Part shown: positions 26,601-39,455 of the stretch, piece after piece
Layout: each line of letters begins with the position of its first letter
Numbering within the stretch: the first letter of the stretch is position 1
Position numbers and translations under genes: made by a program
The notes under the pieces: generated by a model
Databases searched by the model: none
Seen by the model: the letters and a program-made list of their open reading frames with translations, nothing else
Told to the model about the DNA's origin: nothing
Origin: Glomus cerebriforme
Taxonomy: Eukaryota; Glomeromycota; Glomeromycetes; Glomerales; Glomeraceae
Direction: 5' to 3'
Length of the DNA stretch: 64,000 nt
Assembly: GCA_003550305.1 (NCBI GenBank)
Contig: QKYT01000029.1
Coordinates: forward strand, 110,191-174,190

Positions 26601-27472
26601 CCTTTTATTAGGAGTTACTGACTGTTTTCCTTTATTCATTCTTTTTACGAGTGGCTCGTCACCTTCGGATTCAGAAGGTTCTTTTTTAACAGCTGGCTTT
26701 TTGCCATTTGCTTTCCCCAACTTTTTACCATTTTCACTTTCTAATTCAACGTCTTTCATTTCAACGTCCGTATTTACCTTTGTAGGCTCTGTTTTAATTG
26801 TCTTTTTTTGTATAGATTTAGTATTATCATCCCCCTCAGAGTCGGATTCCGTTCGCTTTCTCTTTGCTTTCTTACCATCCACCACCTATTTATTTATAAC
26901 ATAAGGATTTTTTTTAGAAAATATATATATGTATATATATATACATTTTGAACAAAATAAAACAATAGAAAAGTTATATTAATAAATACCGGTTCTTCTT
27001 TTTTAACTGCATTTTTTTGTTTCGAAGAGGAAGCAGAAAGGTCTTTTGATTGTTTCCCCTTAGACGGCAAAGAATTAGTCGCAGAATTATTATCCTTAAT
27101 TAATCTCTTGGCAATCGGAACATCACCCTCGGACTCCTCTGAATCGTCAACTATTATTTTTTTCCTGGGCCTGCGCCTCATCGGTTGATCCTCAGAGTCA
27201 CTTGGCTCTTCCGTTTTTATAGTCTCTTTGGTTTGACCATTTGACCTTGTCACCCTTTTACCGTTAGATGCATTCCCTAACCTTTCTTTAATAGGTACAT
27301 CACTTTCGGATCCCGAATCCTCGACGACTTTGTTTTCAGGCTCTTTTTTAATAGCTGGCGAACGTTTATTTACACTTGTTCTACCACGTTTTACCGGTTC
27401 CCTCTTGCCATTGCTTACAGTAGCCTTAACACCTCTTGTAGCAGGTGGTTTTCTAACATTTAGTTTGGTCAT
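23672..27472 (-). CDS. TOP1: DNA topoisomerase I (type IB)
   Basis: Ten exons (26990..27472, 26544..26885, 26114..26456, 25894..26036, 25563..25814, 25164..25394, 24735..25073, 24415..24657, 23771..24337, 23672..23680) give 983 aa. The first 370 or so residues are a charged nuclear extension with repeated SDSE/KKEEP and RKR units. The core starts at [20 protein letters not shown]. Catalytic residues expected from the human enzyme are all visible: Arg in LALRAGNE, Lys in [10 protein letters not shown], Arg in [12 protein letters not shown], His in LCNHQR and the nucleophile Tyr in [12 protein letters not shown] Glu/Lys coiled linker precedes the C-terminal domain. The enzyme relaxes supercoils ahead of polymerases through a 3'-phosphotyrosyl link. 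The last exon is only nine bases (Val-Phe-stop) and gives a DEHWVF end that resembles the yeast C-terminus. Confidence 0.95.
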
Positions 27473-29439
27473 CTTTATTTAATTCTATGAAAGAAAAATA
27501 AAGTTTCCGCTTTTAGAGATCAACAAAAGATTTGAGTGTAATAAAATTAGAGTATAATAAGTGGTGTATTCGTTTGGAACGATTTCAAACGATGAGGAAA
27601 AGAAGAAGTAGAAGAAAAAATAATTCAAAGAATTCTTATACTTTTTTTTTCGACCCCTGGATGAGATTGATGTGGACTCTGTTTTTTTTTTAACAGAAAC
27701 TACGAAATGATGACTTACCCCTACTGTACAACTGTTTGCGGTTACACAATCAGTGGCTTTGACGATATATGATTGGACAGATTATTAAGATTCTGAAAAA
27801 AAAAATCCAGAACAAAGGCACTCTTTTATTACGAAAATTTTGATTACGTTAAAATAATTTGACATTATTTTGCGCAGTAAAGACGATTATTTTGTTGTTA
27901 GTTACACAATTTCAGTGTAATGCAAAAGTGCATAGTTAACCGTGCTCGTATTGTGATATTGTGATAAATGTAGTGTGACCATTTCAAAACCCGTTTACGA
28001 GATTTTTGCAACCAAGTTTGCATGGACGGACTGGTTTTGAACTTGACTTTACATTTGACTGATAACATGCAAGTTTATAATAGAAGAATTTTAATTTTCG
28101 TAATTTCGGTAATTTTTTTTTGTTCGTGTCATGTTACGCCGGATTGTTATTGATTTGTGGCGCATGTCCCACATGCTTAATGGTCAGCTGATAACATCAT
28201 TTTCAATGTGTGAGTCTGTGAGAAGATATTTTTGATTTTCAAATATCTATATTTGTTAGTTTATACAAACAATATTAATATTTTTGAAAGAACATTATTA
28301 TCTTTAAATGTATTTATTACATTTTAATAATAATAGTAATAATAATAATAATAAAATATCTAAATTTATTCACCCATTAAGAATTATTTCTAATTCATTC
28401 AATTCCTATTCCAAATTAATAATCGTATATCAAATATATTAAATTACAAATTGTGATACCAAAACCTTCACAATGACAGATTGTGACACCATTGCATTTA
28501 ACATGTGATATTAACATATTTGTTAAAATCACGAAAACTTTACGTGATAATCGTGATAATTTGGATAATTTGGATAATTTGTTAATTTGTTATATTCTCC
28601 AAGTTTTCCTTTCATGGAAAAAATCGTTAATTTTTTATTTGTATTTTAAAATAATTCTAATAATTCTCATTTACCTGTCGGAAACGTATTTTAAATGTGA
28701 AATCGGATTCGACTAATTAGGTTAGATCTAAGTTAATCGTTTTCTTCTAGATACAAGTACATTTCAAGGAATCACCAATAAGGATCTTTATTTATTAATT
28801 CATAGGTTTACAATTCATTTATTGAATTCATTGAATAGAACTAATTTTTATTTTTAATAAATTTTATTTTATATATGATATATATGTTATAGGTGACGTA
28901 TCCAAAAGTGTAGTGAAAAAAAAAATTATATGGAATAGAATTTCCATCGCTATTTTAATCACGTGAAAACATGAAAGATAATAAGTTCGGGACGCGGGAC
29001 GTAAAATTCTAATTATAGTAATTCGGAACAACCAAAATTTTGGGATTATCATTAGACCGTGAGAAATTCGGAATTTTCCGAAAGAATTTAGAGAAACTTT
29101 TTTTGGTAAAAATTTTCGATTATCTTTAAAATGCAACTAATTTAAACTGAGTTATACAAAAATGATATAAAATTTATGTTCAGCCAAGATCTAACCGATA
29201 ATTTATTTTTTTTTCTAGTATAGAGCATCGGAAACCTTAATTGATTCATGTCGTACAACAGTAACCATAACTGTGAAATTTAATAGTAAAAAATAATAAA
29301 ATCAAATGTCTCTTTCTTAGAACACCTTTTTTTTCTTTTAAAAATCCCACGATATAATAATAACCAACAATATATAAACACCGGAAAAACGTTTTTGCCC
29401 TAGAAAAAAAAGCTTTTTTTCTTTCCCTATATAGTCAAT
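27473..29439. promoter_or_regulatory. Long divergent intergenic region between TOP1 and a Zn2Cys6 regulator
   Basis: Nearly 2 kb with no supported gene. Features seen: a short AAT microsatellite near 28326-28352, three tandem GATAATTTG units near 28553-28580, and an ATCACGTGAA box at 28958-28967 about 470 bp before the regulator's start. Minor open frames here lack domain content. It should contain both promoters. Confidence 0.5.
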
Positions 29440-32400
29440 ATGCCTGACGACGTTCCTTACAAAAGACAACGCGTTTCTAAAGCTTGTGATTCTTGTCGTC
29501 GCAAGAAAGTTAAGGTAACATTTAATCCGTGAACTTTCACTATTCAAGTTGCTTTATATTTTTTTATTTATTTGGTTTTGTACCTTTTTATGTATAATTT
29601 TAGTGTGATGGTATTCAACCAGCTTGCGGTAACTGTTCGGCTTTTAATTTGGAATGTACATATAATGACACAACAAAAAAGAGGTAAATTTATTTGAAAT
29701 ATTAAAAATTTCTTATCGATCTCATTTAAATTAAATATTTATTTATTATTTTATTAGGGGACCTCCAAAAGGTTACATTGAAGCTATTGAAACTAGATTA
29801 CATAGAATGGAATCCCTTTTAGGTGGTTTAGTTCATAGTAATGATCCAAGAGCTGAAGCTGTTTTAGCCGAATTAATGCAAGATGACTTACGTTCTCAAC
29901 ATAAAGCTGGAAAAGTTGATTTTACAACTTATCGTAATAGTTCATCATCTACTTCTAGTGATAGTTCGCAACCTGGAATTTCAAATAGTTCTATTTTAGA
30001 TTCTTCTACTAATCAAAGTTTATTATCATCAGATGGCAAAGATAATCCAATAATTGATGATTTAAACGAAGTTATGGGAATTCTTAGTATTGATGAAAAT
30101 AATCAAGTTAGATATCATGGTAGAAGTAGCGGGCTTTATCTTTTGAAGAAAAGTGATAAATACAAGGATGGTATTTTATCAATCAAAAGTCGGTCAAATT
30201 GGAGTCATCCAGGAGAAGTAATTGCTTCTACTCAGAGTTTCGATTTATTAAAACGATCAGAATTAACTGAATTACCTTCACAAGAAATATCCGATCATTT
30301 GTTAGAACTTTTTTTCACTCATGTACATCCGATATTACCTTTTATTTACAAGCCACGCTTTTTTGATCAGTTAAAAGATAAAGATCATTTACCTCATCTT
30401 TTGTTGAATTCAATTTATTCATTTGCCGCTCTATTCTCAGATAGACTTGATATTCGAAGAATTCCTGAAGATCATACAACTGCTGGTGATATTTATTTTG
30501 ATCGTGCAAAGGCATTGCTTGATAACGATTATGATAAAGCACGGGTATCCACTATTCAGGCTTTGCTTGTTTTATCATTAAGGGAATATGGCGTTGGTAG
30601 AGTCACAAGAGCTTGGCTTTGGTCTGGTATGGCCGCTCGTATGGCTCAAGATTTAGGTATGCATCGTAATAATGAAAAATGGCATCCAATTAATTTGACC
30701 CGTGAAGAACGAGAAGAACAAAAACGTGTATTTTGGGCTTGTTTTGTGCTTGATAGGTAGAGAATTTTGAACTAATAAAAATTTTTAAATTGTGTAAAAA
30801 ATTTTTAACGAATATTAATAATTATGTAGGATACCGAGTGCACACTTGGGTCGACCATTAGCTATTGATGAAAAGGATGTTGATGCAGCACATCCTTCAG
30901 AAGATGAGGACGATGAACATGAACCACTTCCATTCAAAATGGAACACGTAACAGTTTCATCAACTTCATCCCCAGTTTCATCAAGTAACAGTTTAATAGG
31001 ATCTCCATTGTCATCAAGTACTTCGCATAGAAATCATGCGCATTCTGTTTCTCGGTTTAATCATTTATTGAAACTTTGTGAAATCATGGGTCGAATCATA
31101 CAGAACGTATATGCTATTAGGAGCACTCATGTTTCTATGACAACAGATACTGTTCTTTCTATTTTGGACTCTTCCCTTACTTCATGGTATTTAAATTTGC
31201 CACAACATTTACAATATAATCCTTCTTCTTCAGATCAACCTACAGATTCCCCCACACTTGTTCTTCATATTCTTTATTATTCTGCTTTAATGTTATTGCA
31301 TCAGCCTTATTCAGCAGGACAACAATCATCACATAACATATGTTCTCAAGCCGCAAATGCTATTACTGATATAGCAGATACATTAATGAAACGTAATATA
31401 TTGAGACATTCATTGAATGTTGTCGTTTATTGTCTTTTTACAGCAAGTGTTATTCACACATATAATGCCACACAAGAAGATACTTCTATATCTCAACCCG
31501 CAAAAGTGAATCTTGCTAAATCACTTAATGTATTGAAAGAATTAAAGAATATTTGGCCTACAACACACAAATATGTGGATCTTTTACATGGATTAGTAGA
31601 TTTAAAGGATGTACAATTGGATTCTTCTCCAATTTTGAAAAGCAGCACAAATATAGATGGAGCTCGTAGTTCAAGGAAACGTGTAAATTCTTCCAATAGC
31701 ACTCAACAATCTCCATCTGTCGGAATTGTTGATCGACATGTGAGACAGGCTCGATTCCGTGCACAATATAATCAGTCTACGTCATCAGAAAATGAAAATG
31801 ATGATGATTCTGCAGTATCACCACATTTTAATACAGTTCCTTCTTCGTTAAACCCATCTACAACCTATCAACGGTTGCCGTCAGTATTAAATTTTAATCA
31901 TATGTCGCTGACATCTCAACCTCCGCAATTTAATTCTCCGCCGTTTACTCAACCACCACAGCCAGCAAGACAACAATTAAGACATGATTTGCCTGAATCA
32001 GCACAAATGTTTAATAACACTCTTGGATTTAGGTACATGACATCAAACACAAATGATCCGCAGAATCAACCAACAATTGGTGATACGGATCCCTACGCTG
32101 CTCCTGGTATGGCGACAAATAATGGCGTTGGAAATAATACATTTGAACCAATAAATAGTGGATTTTGGGGTATTCCACATAATGCAGATTTAGATGAATG
32201 GTCATCATTTCTTGGCTCACAATATGCATCACCGACATTACCCTCTCAATCTGCACATTTACCGATTCCAAGAAGGGTTCCTTCGATTACTTCATCTACA
32301 ACAGGATCTTTATCTTCATTACAACGACAGCGACAACAACAAATACTACTTCATAATGATGGAAATGATGTTAATATGTTTGCTGATAATCATCCATTGA

Positions 32401-32528
32401 TATCAGACGTTGTGGGGATAAATAATAATGGAGGCAAGCGAGCTAGTACGTCATTCAATAATTCTAGTAATAATGGAAATAACAGTGGCACAGGGGACAA
32501 TTCCACCGTGCCTTTAGCATATTACTAA
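29440..32528 (+). CDS. Zn(II)2Cys6 fungal transcription factor
   Basis: Four exons, 29440..29514, 29604..29683, 29758..30756 and 30830..32528, encode 950 aa. The N-terminus has a binuclear zinc cluster, ACDSCRRKKVK then CDGIQPACGNCSAFNLEC, with C-x2-C-x6-C-x6-C-x2-C-x6-C spacing. It is followed by a basic linker (KKRGPPKGYIEAIETRLHRM) and a short coiled coil for dimerisation. The middle (HVHPILPFIYKPRFF, then VSTIQALLVLSLREYGVGR, RAWLWSGMAARMAQDLGMHR and EEREEQKRVFWACFVLDR) is the fungal-specific transcription factor domain. The C-terminal third is Ser/Asn/Gln-rich and probably activating. The target pathway cannot be read from the sequence. Two introns interrupt the DNA-binding region, a common layout in this family. 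Confidence 0.93.
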
Positions 32529-33351
32529 CTAACATGTACGAAGGAAACATGAAATGGACATAACAAAGTTACGCATTTTGCCCGTAGAATTTGTCCGAAT
32601 TTTTTTTAATGAACATTTAATCTGATTAACCTATTGAAAGAGGAATTGTATGGTTATACAGAAAATAAGAATCGGGCAGGTGTTTTCGGGCTAAAATGTG
32701 ATATTACATAGTATTGTTAATATAATTTTGATTTGGTATTAAAAGTCTTGACTCAGTGAACTCAGTAACTATACAATTACAACTCGATAAACTTGTTTCG
32801 AGTGGGAAAATGTATAAAAAAAAATAGCTTGGTTTTTTATCGCAAACCGAACATTTGACGAAAAAAAAATATTTAATTGCCAGTAAAAATTCAACTTGCA
32901 TCTTTTCAAATCCTCGTTTCGTAGAATCAAATTACCTTCAGGAAGTATAATTAATTAATTAATTTGATTAAGAAAAAAAAAGTTTTATCTTATATTTCGT
33001 ATTTTAATTATAAATTTAAAAATTATTTTTTTTTTTTTAGTTTTTTTCTTTTTAGTATTTTAGTTTTGTGAATAATATATGTATATTATATATTCTTTTT
33101 TTTTTATGTAAGTATTTTTAAATAAAATTTAAAATCAGTTCATAATGATTTTATAATTAAATAGATTATTTTGTAATAGATTAAATTATTTATAGATTAA
33201 AAAAATGATTTGAATTTTTTTTTTTTTTTTTTTTTTTTTTGAAAGCTGCATGTATATGCTGTGTAAAGAATTGATTTATTTATAAAATGCGAGTATATTC
33301 TAATCTTAAATAATTAAATAATGTATATAATTTTTTTTTTCAAAATGATAT
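32529..33351. other. Convergent intergenic region
   Basis: It lies between the 3' ends of the Zn2Cys6 regulator and the desaturase. Only AT-rich sequence and a T-run of about 22 nt near 33219-33240 are visible; it should hold both 3' UTRs. Confidence 0.55.
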
Positions 33352-34613
33352 CTAATTTTTATAAAAAATGATATCACCTTCATCTTCAATAAATTTACAA
33401 GAAACAAAACTTCTCCAAAGTGCTTTAAAAATTGGAGTATCATCAAAAATATAATAATGTCCAAGAACTTTTTCAAGATGGTTTGTAGCTTCCTCAGCGT
33501 GATAATGAGGCATTGTACTAAATAAATGATGCGCTACATGAGTTGAAGTAATTTTATGAAAGATTGAATCAAGAAAACCAATGTGACGATCGACTGTAAA
33601 ACAAGAAATATTTTTTAAATTAGTAATGATTTTTCCTTTAAGTAAAAAGAAAGAATACAAATTAAATTATAAAATAATAAACCTGTACAAGCAGCACCAC
33701 GAACGAAATTCCATTGATTTTCACGATAATGAGGTAATTTAGGATCGGTGTGTTGAAGGAAAGTAATTAAGACAAGCCAATGATTTACAACAAGATAAGG
33801 GATCAAATAATATTTAACTACGACAATGAACGAATAGACATAAGAGAAATAAACGATAGTTGATAATCCCATAATGATACCAATATCAGAGATAATGACG
33901 TCAACAAAATTTTTAGGATCAAAAATAGGAGAATTAGGATTAAAATGATTTGTCCAACGACCATCATAAACCTGACCGGAAGAGTTGAATATTAAATAAA
34001 AAGGCCAACCAAATAATTGTTGACCGATTAAATTTATTAAAGTTATAAATGGAGTGTCTTCAAGTACAGAATGATTCATTTGTTGAGGATCTTTATCATT
34101 TGAAGGTAAACCTAAACTTGATCTAGTTTTAGGCACAAAAACTTGATCTTTATTCACGTGACCAGTATGCTTATGATGTTTTGAATGAGAAATTCTCCAC
34201 GAATGATAAGGGACTAATAAAGCTGAATGAAGTATAAATCCAACCGTATTATTAATTTTTTTCGAGGGGGAGAAAGCTTGATGACCACATTCATGCGCAA
34301 TCACCCAAATTCCTGTAGCGAAAGCTCCACAGAAGAACCAATACGTAGGCCATGCTATGAATCGTAAAGCGAGTGGTAGATGCGAGTCGATAAAAGTGGC
34401 AGCGTAAACTAAAGCTCCGATAACGGCTAAATCTTTAAAAACATAACTAAATGATTTTAGTGTATTTCTTTCAAAACAATGTGGTGGTATTGCTTGACGA
34501 AGCTCTTTTATGGTGAAACTTGGCGGTAAATAGTCACGTTCAAATTTTGTAGTGGATGTTGATGATTGACGATAAGTTAATTCTGATTGAAGTTCTGTAT
34601 TAGGAGGTGACAT
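33352..34613 (-). CDS. Delta-12 (omega-6) fatty acid desaturase
   Basis: Two exons, 33683..34613 and 33352..33593, encode 390 aa. The three histidine boxes of membrane desaturases are present in order: HECGH, HSKHH (from RISHSKHHKHTGH) and HVAHH. Paired hydrophobic segments lie between them (for example WPTYWFFCGAFATGIWVIAH and a long block near FSYVYSFIVVVKYYLIPYLV). The N-terminus has the family-typical FTIKELRQAIPPHCFERNTL. The enzyme works in the ER and introduces a second double bond into oleoyl chains to give linoleate. I start at 34613 (MSPPNTELQ) because upstream codons are poly-T/poly-A. If the organism is a mycorrhizal fungus, the substrates could derive from plant lipid; that is inference. 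Confidence 0.94.
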
Positions 34614-36294
34614 ATTTTTTATATTAGACAAAATTACAAAAAAAAAAAAAAATTTTCTTTTTTTTTTTAAAAAAAAAAAATCAAGATCCAAACCTTTTTA
34701 TTTTTATATTATCCTAAAAAAAAAGATGAATGTAAGGAGTGCATTATTAAAAAGCAAATCTTCGAACCCCAAAGGTTCTTTCCCGTTACTCGTTATTGTT
34801 GCACATCAAAAAAAAATTTTTTTTATAAACCATCATTTTCCAAATTTGTTATATTAAAAATTTTTTTTTGATTTATCCCCAAAAGTTGGCCATTAAACTA
34901 AATCGTATTATTTGGTATTTTTGCGTCATTTTTAGTTTATTCGAAAGAAACAAAAGAAACAACTGATTTTCGCTTTTGTTTGCATAAACATGTGCAGCAT
35001 ATATGCTATTAGACATTCCGGACAACTAAAAAAAACGTGGTATCAATAAAGCAAATTATATCCATATCAAGTTTAGATCACATGAAATTGATATTTGATA
35101 AGTTATTGTTATCGTAACACAATTTAATTTTTTCATTAAAGACAATATTAAAAAAAAAAATACCAAATTTTATTGATAAGTGAATCCTTGGTTGTACTTA
35201 AACACCGAGATCGATCGCACCCTTTTTCTTGGATATTATTATCTCATGTCTAATCTAACACATAGATCCTAAATAGTCGTAGCCGTATAAACTAAATATC
35301 TTTAAACATTGAGAATTATAATATTAATGCCGGTCAAAATATTTTATTCAGAATTACATAATTACATTCAATATTTGATTCAGTGTTGTTTCAAGATACT
35401 GAAAACTAATCCAAATTTGTGGCTGTGATTTGTGTGACAATTTAATGTGAAAATTTACAAGATGGGACATGGATATATATAGAAAAGTGAATACTGTAAA
35501 ACAAAAAAAAAATGATCGAATTTTTCTGCACAAGTTTTTCGCGGGGGGTTTAATTATTGTTCACGTGATGTGTTTCATAAGTAAACCAGGGAATTCTCAT
35601 TCTATTCTTCTAGACTTCTGTAAGCAGTTCTTTTAATTATGGTGCTGCAAGAAATACATGAAAATGAAGAACATAACAAAGAATAAAATAATAAATTTTA
35701 TATACTGAGAAGTTTAAAATAGTATTCAAGGATAAAGATATTAAATAAAAAATAAAGATAGTAAATAATCCCTCAAAACTATTTTAAAAGAATTTATCAA
35801 AAATGGGAATGACGAAATTGTTGTATGAATGTTATACGAAAAATCTCATTAACTAATTCGGTGAATTAAAGAAACTCTATTAGCCGGATTTTTTCAATGT
35901 TCCACCATCGTAGTAAGCACAATATGAAATAAATCCATGTATGGTAAACGTTGACAATTGGGAATTTTTTTTTCCTTCTCTCTTTTTTTTTCAACTATTT
36001 GAATGTTGAATTAAAATAAATTTACGTTGAGAGTGTCATACTAATTTGAACCTTTTTAATTGAATCTTTTTTAAAAATTACTGATTATTAAAAAATAACT
36101 ATCTTGCGTAAGTTTTTAATTTAATTTATTTTGTTAATATTTATATATTTTTTTTATTTTTTTTTGAATTACTAACAAGTTTTCTTCTTTATATATTTCT
36201 TATAGTTAGATTTCAATTTTTTGCAACATTATTAGTTTCGTTAAGATTATTTTGAAGATTATTAATTCTTAAAATAAAATTTTCTTTCGTAAAA
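34614..36294. promoter_or_regulatory. Divergent intergenic region between desaturase and Bem1-like gene
   Basis: About 1.7 kb with no supported gene. It holds T11A12 at 34658-34680, an A9T8 tract at 34808-34824 and a TTCACGTGAT box at 35560-35569. The 300 bp before the Bem1-like start is rich in T tracts, as in a 5' UTR or leader. Confidence 0.5.
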
Positions 36295-38136
36295 ATGAAA
36301 AAGAATATGGTCAAAGTTCCTAAAAATTTTAAACCTTTGGATTTTCGTAGGTCCGTTACAAAGGATAAAATATCGACACCTATTCCAACAAAAGCACCTC
36401 CCTCTATCCTTCCTCCAAAAAAAGTCATAAAAGCATTATTTGATTATGATGCAAATGGACCTAAAGAGTTGTCATTTTCCAAAGGTGATTTCTTTCATGT
36501 AGTTGGTAATGAGGATGATCCAAATTGGTATGAAGCGTGTAATCCTGCAACAAATAAACAGGGTTTAGTTCCTGTTTCATATTTTCAAGTATTAGAAAAA
36601 GGTGGAAGAATGAGTGGAACTCCTTTATTTGATTCATCATATCCTTTTGGAGCAAGTGGAGGAGGTAACAAACCTCAACCATTATACGGAATTGTACTTT
36701 ATGATTTTGATGCGGAACGTCCTGATGAATTGGAAGCTAAAGCGGGTGAACCAATTATCGTAATTGCTCAATCAAATCATGAATGGTTTGTTGCTAAACC
36801 CATTGGAAGATTGGGAGGTCCAGGACTTATTCCCGTATCTTTTGTTGAAATAAGAGATCATGCGACCGGTAGGGCAATAGAAAATGTTCAAGAATTAATG
36901 GATAAATCGGTGGTTCCAAAAGTTGAAGAATGGAAAAAAATGACTCAAGATTATCAAGAAAATAGTATTTCTTTGGGTCGTTTAGATCTCAATGATTCAA
37001 AATTAGCTCCTATAGGAATAGATCCTAATAATCCTGGTAATATAAACCCTAAATTAGCTCCTGTAGCATTCCCTAGTAATACAATTACTCCTCAAACTGA
37101 TTTTAATAATAATAACGATGATAATGATAGTTACAATGATAATAATTATTATTATGGTCAAGTTGGAGGAGACAATAATAATAGAAATTCTGATGCTTCT
37201 GATACTTTACCTGTGAACGAAGAAAATCCAATTGATATAATTTCAGCTTCAGTTGAATCGTTTCAATTTAGAGATGAAAGATATTGGTTTTTGATTAGAG
37301 CCGAAATGGCTTCAGGACGATTTAGATTTTTATACAGATTATATGAAGATTTTTATGAATTTCAAATAGCACTTTTAAATAAATTTCAAGAAGAAGCAGG
37401 ACGTACAGGAAAACAACGTATTTTACCATTTATGCCAGGACCTCTATCATACGTTAATGACATGATTACATCTCAAAGAAGAGCAGATTTAGATGTCTAT
37501 GTTAAAGAATTATTAAATTTACCAGGATATATATTATCAGATCCGTTAATAAATGATTTATTTGGATTAAAGGATGACGATGTGGAAACTGATGATCCGA
37601 GACAACCTGGAGAAGTAATTGATGAAAATGGAAGAACTTCTTTATTAGGTTTAGATTCCTCTCCGGTTGATCCTACCCCTTCAATGACGTATTCATCTCT
37701 ACAATATCAATCTTCTTATAATAATGTTCTTCAGCAACAACCTAAAAAACAACCTTCTCTTAATGGAAGTTTTAAACATAATACCGGAGGTTCATCATTC
37801 ACTTCTGGAGGACAGCCTCCGTTTATGAGATCATCGCGTGTTCATGATGATACTCCTGATACAACGTCAACACCTTCACCAACATATACATCTTCGCATA
37901 AATTGGAAGGTTTAAGAATTAAAATAGAATATCGTGGGGATTTATTCGCCATTCTTCTGAGTAAAGATGATATGAATTTTCCCAGATTTCAAAAGAAATT
38001 ATCTGATCGGTTTGGTAGTCTTGATAATTTAAAATATAAAGATAGTAATGGCGAATTTATATGGTTACGAGATGAAGCTGCTTTGAATAAAGCATTAAAA
38101 ATTGGTAGCAAGTTGTTACTTTCTTTAGACCAATAA
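36295..38136 (+). CDS. BEM1: Bem1-like polarity scaffold (SH3-SH3-PX-PB1)
   Basis: A single uninterrupted frame of 613 aa, unusual among the intron-rich genes here. The domain order is that of Bem1. First SH3 at about 42-102 (KALFDYDANGPKELSFSKGD, then PNWYEACNP, GLVPVSYFQV); second SH3 at about 128-190 (GIVLYDFDAERPDELEAKAG, GLIPVSFVEI). A PX domain at about 310-430 has ERYWFLIRAEMASGRFRFLY, RLYEDFYEFQIAL and ILPFMPGPLSYV. A PB1 domain ends the protein (GLRIKIEYRGDLFAILLSKD and DSNGEFIWLRDEAALNKAL). Bem1 tethers the Cdc42 exchange factor to active Cdc42 and PAK kinase at growth sites, so it drives hyphal polarity. Asn/Asp- and Ser/Thr-rich linkers separate the domains. Met1 and Met5 are both plausible starts. 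Confidence 0.94.
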   Translation: MKKNMVKVPKNFKPLDFRRSVTKDKISTPIPTKAPPSILPPKKVIKALFDYDANGPKELSFSKGDFFHVVGNEDDPNWYEACNPATNKQGLVPVSYFQVLEKGGRMSGTPLFDSSYPFGASGGGNKPQPLYGIVLYDFDAERPDELEAKAGEPIIVIAQSNHEWFVAKPIGRLGGPGLIPVSFVEIRDHATGRAIENVQELMDKSVVPKVEEWKKMTQDYQENSISLGRLDLNDSKLAPIGIDPNNPGNINPKLAPVAFPSNTITPQTDFNNNNDDNDSYNDNNYYYGQVGGDNNNRNSDASDTLPVNEENPIDIISASVESFQFRDERYWFLIRAEMASGRFRFLYRLYEDFYEFQIALLNKFQEEAGRTGKQRILPFMPGPLSYVNDMITSQRRADLDVYVKELLNLPGYILSDPLINDLFGLKDDDVETDDPRQPGEVIDENGRTSLLGLDSSPVDPTPSMTYSSLQYQSSYNNVLQQQPKKQPSLNGSFKHNTGGSSFTSGGQPPFMRSSRVHDDTPDTTSTPSPTYTSSHKLEGLRIKIEYRGDLFAILLSKDDMNFPRFQKKLSDRFGSLDNLKYKDSNGEFIWLRDEAALNKALKIGSKLLLSLDQ

Positions 38137-38802
38137 AGGAAGGGAAAGAAAGATAAAGGAAAAAATACACTAATAGAAAAATAAAACATTTAGATAGAAT
38201 GTTTGGGGTGTGATTTTCTTCTTTTTTTTTTGTATTCGATATTTCTTTTTTAATTCATTCAGAACATGTAGATATTTATTATTTTGTTACATGTAATTAT
38301 ACACATTTATAACTTTCACTTATCACTTTCATTGCCACATTTCATTAAAATTATTCGTTGTATGTATAGATAGAATTTTATTATTATTATTATTATCATT
38401 ATTATTATTATTATTGTTATATATTATTATTTATTTGGTAAGGATTTATTAGTTATTAATTATTTTATTTAGTTTAAAGAAAGTATTTTTTATCATAAAA
38501 AAAAATATTTTTTAAAAAAAAAAATTTTATTTTCTCACTATAATAGTTTATTTTTTATTTTTATTTTTTATTTGAAATTTCTACGTCGAATAGTAAAAAG
38601 ATGTAAATTTAATAAATTTATGATAAAATGAGATTAATTATTGTACAATGAGAACATTTATTAAATACAGTAGATATGAGACATTTTTTTTTTGATACAA
38701 TGATTTATTTAGTTAATTTATTATTTTGTAAGACTATTATACATTTTACCAATATATTGTAATTGAATCTACAACAATACTACAAAAATTTATTATAATT
38801 GA
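38137..38802. other. Convergent intergenic region with TTA microsatellite
   Basis: It holds the 3' flank of the Bem1-like gene, an imperfect (TTA)n microsatellite at about 38378-38416 and a T6A11 tract near 38508-38524. No gene seen. Confidence 0.6.
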
Positions 38803-39455
38803 TTATCCGCTATCTTGTTCACTAGGTAATTCCGTAATCACATCAACATACCCTTCAATATTTTTACCAGAATCAGATTTGTTTTCGCTAGTATTTCTTT
38901 GATGTTCTCCATTATATTTATCTGCAGAAACAAACTTATTTTGTTTTGGATCAAAAATTTCTGATGGCTCAGTAGATTCGGCTAAAAATAATGATATAGA
39001 AGAAAAAGTTTGTAATTAATGAAAAAAGGCTGTAAAGAATCAAAAATCATATCAACTTACAAGAAGCGGGAGCTTGACTGTCTATTGCGGTAGGTGCATC
39101 ATCCGGATCACGTTCTTTTATTTCTTGATTTCGTGATTGTTCTTTACTCTGTAAATTGTATATTTATATTCTAAATCAATCAACTACTACTGTCAAATTG
39201 ACCATCACTGAATACACTTACACCTGTAGTATTTTTCTTAATAGTAGCTGCATCAAGCCCTGGTGGAGGCTGTTTAATATCAGTTATATTATTAATTTGT
39301 CCTCGAGAAAAATGAGATTCTGGTGGTGATGATGAATAATGACGAAAATCATATCTAATTAATAAATTGTTAATGGGGGTTTTTTTCGTAATTACTCTCG
39401 TGTCTCTTGTAATCTGGTTGAAGGAAGGATTATTTAAAATTTTTTTAGCAAACAT
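38803..39455 (-). CDS. Small protein with a mitochondrial-type leader, unidentified
   Basis: Three exons, 39222..39455, 39061..39148 and 38803..38981, join in phase to 166 aa; the exon 1 donor is a consensus GTAAGT. The N-terminus is basic and amphipathic (MFAKKILNNPSFNQITRDTR) and reaches RYDFRHYSSSPP, which looks like a matrix-protease cleavage region. The mature part is hydrophilic, acidic and probably disordered, with KERDPDDAPT, EIFDPKQNKFVSADKYNG and an acidic end VDVITELPSEQDSG. No membrane helix is visible. I do not recognise the family. The exon structure and conserved-looking C-terminal block support a real gene. Confidence 0.65.

Noticed and set aside
26566..26904. 112-codon plus-strand frame rich in Phe, Ser and Leu
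   Set aside because: Antisense of the Lys/Glu-rich topoisomerase I N-terminal exon, a typical artefact of acidic/basic repeats.
34740..34800. Possible tRNA (GGTTCGAA-like T-loop on the minus strand)
   Set aside because: No matching acceptor, D or anticodon stems could be paired around it.
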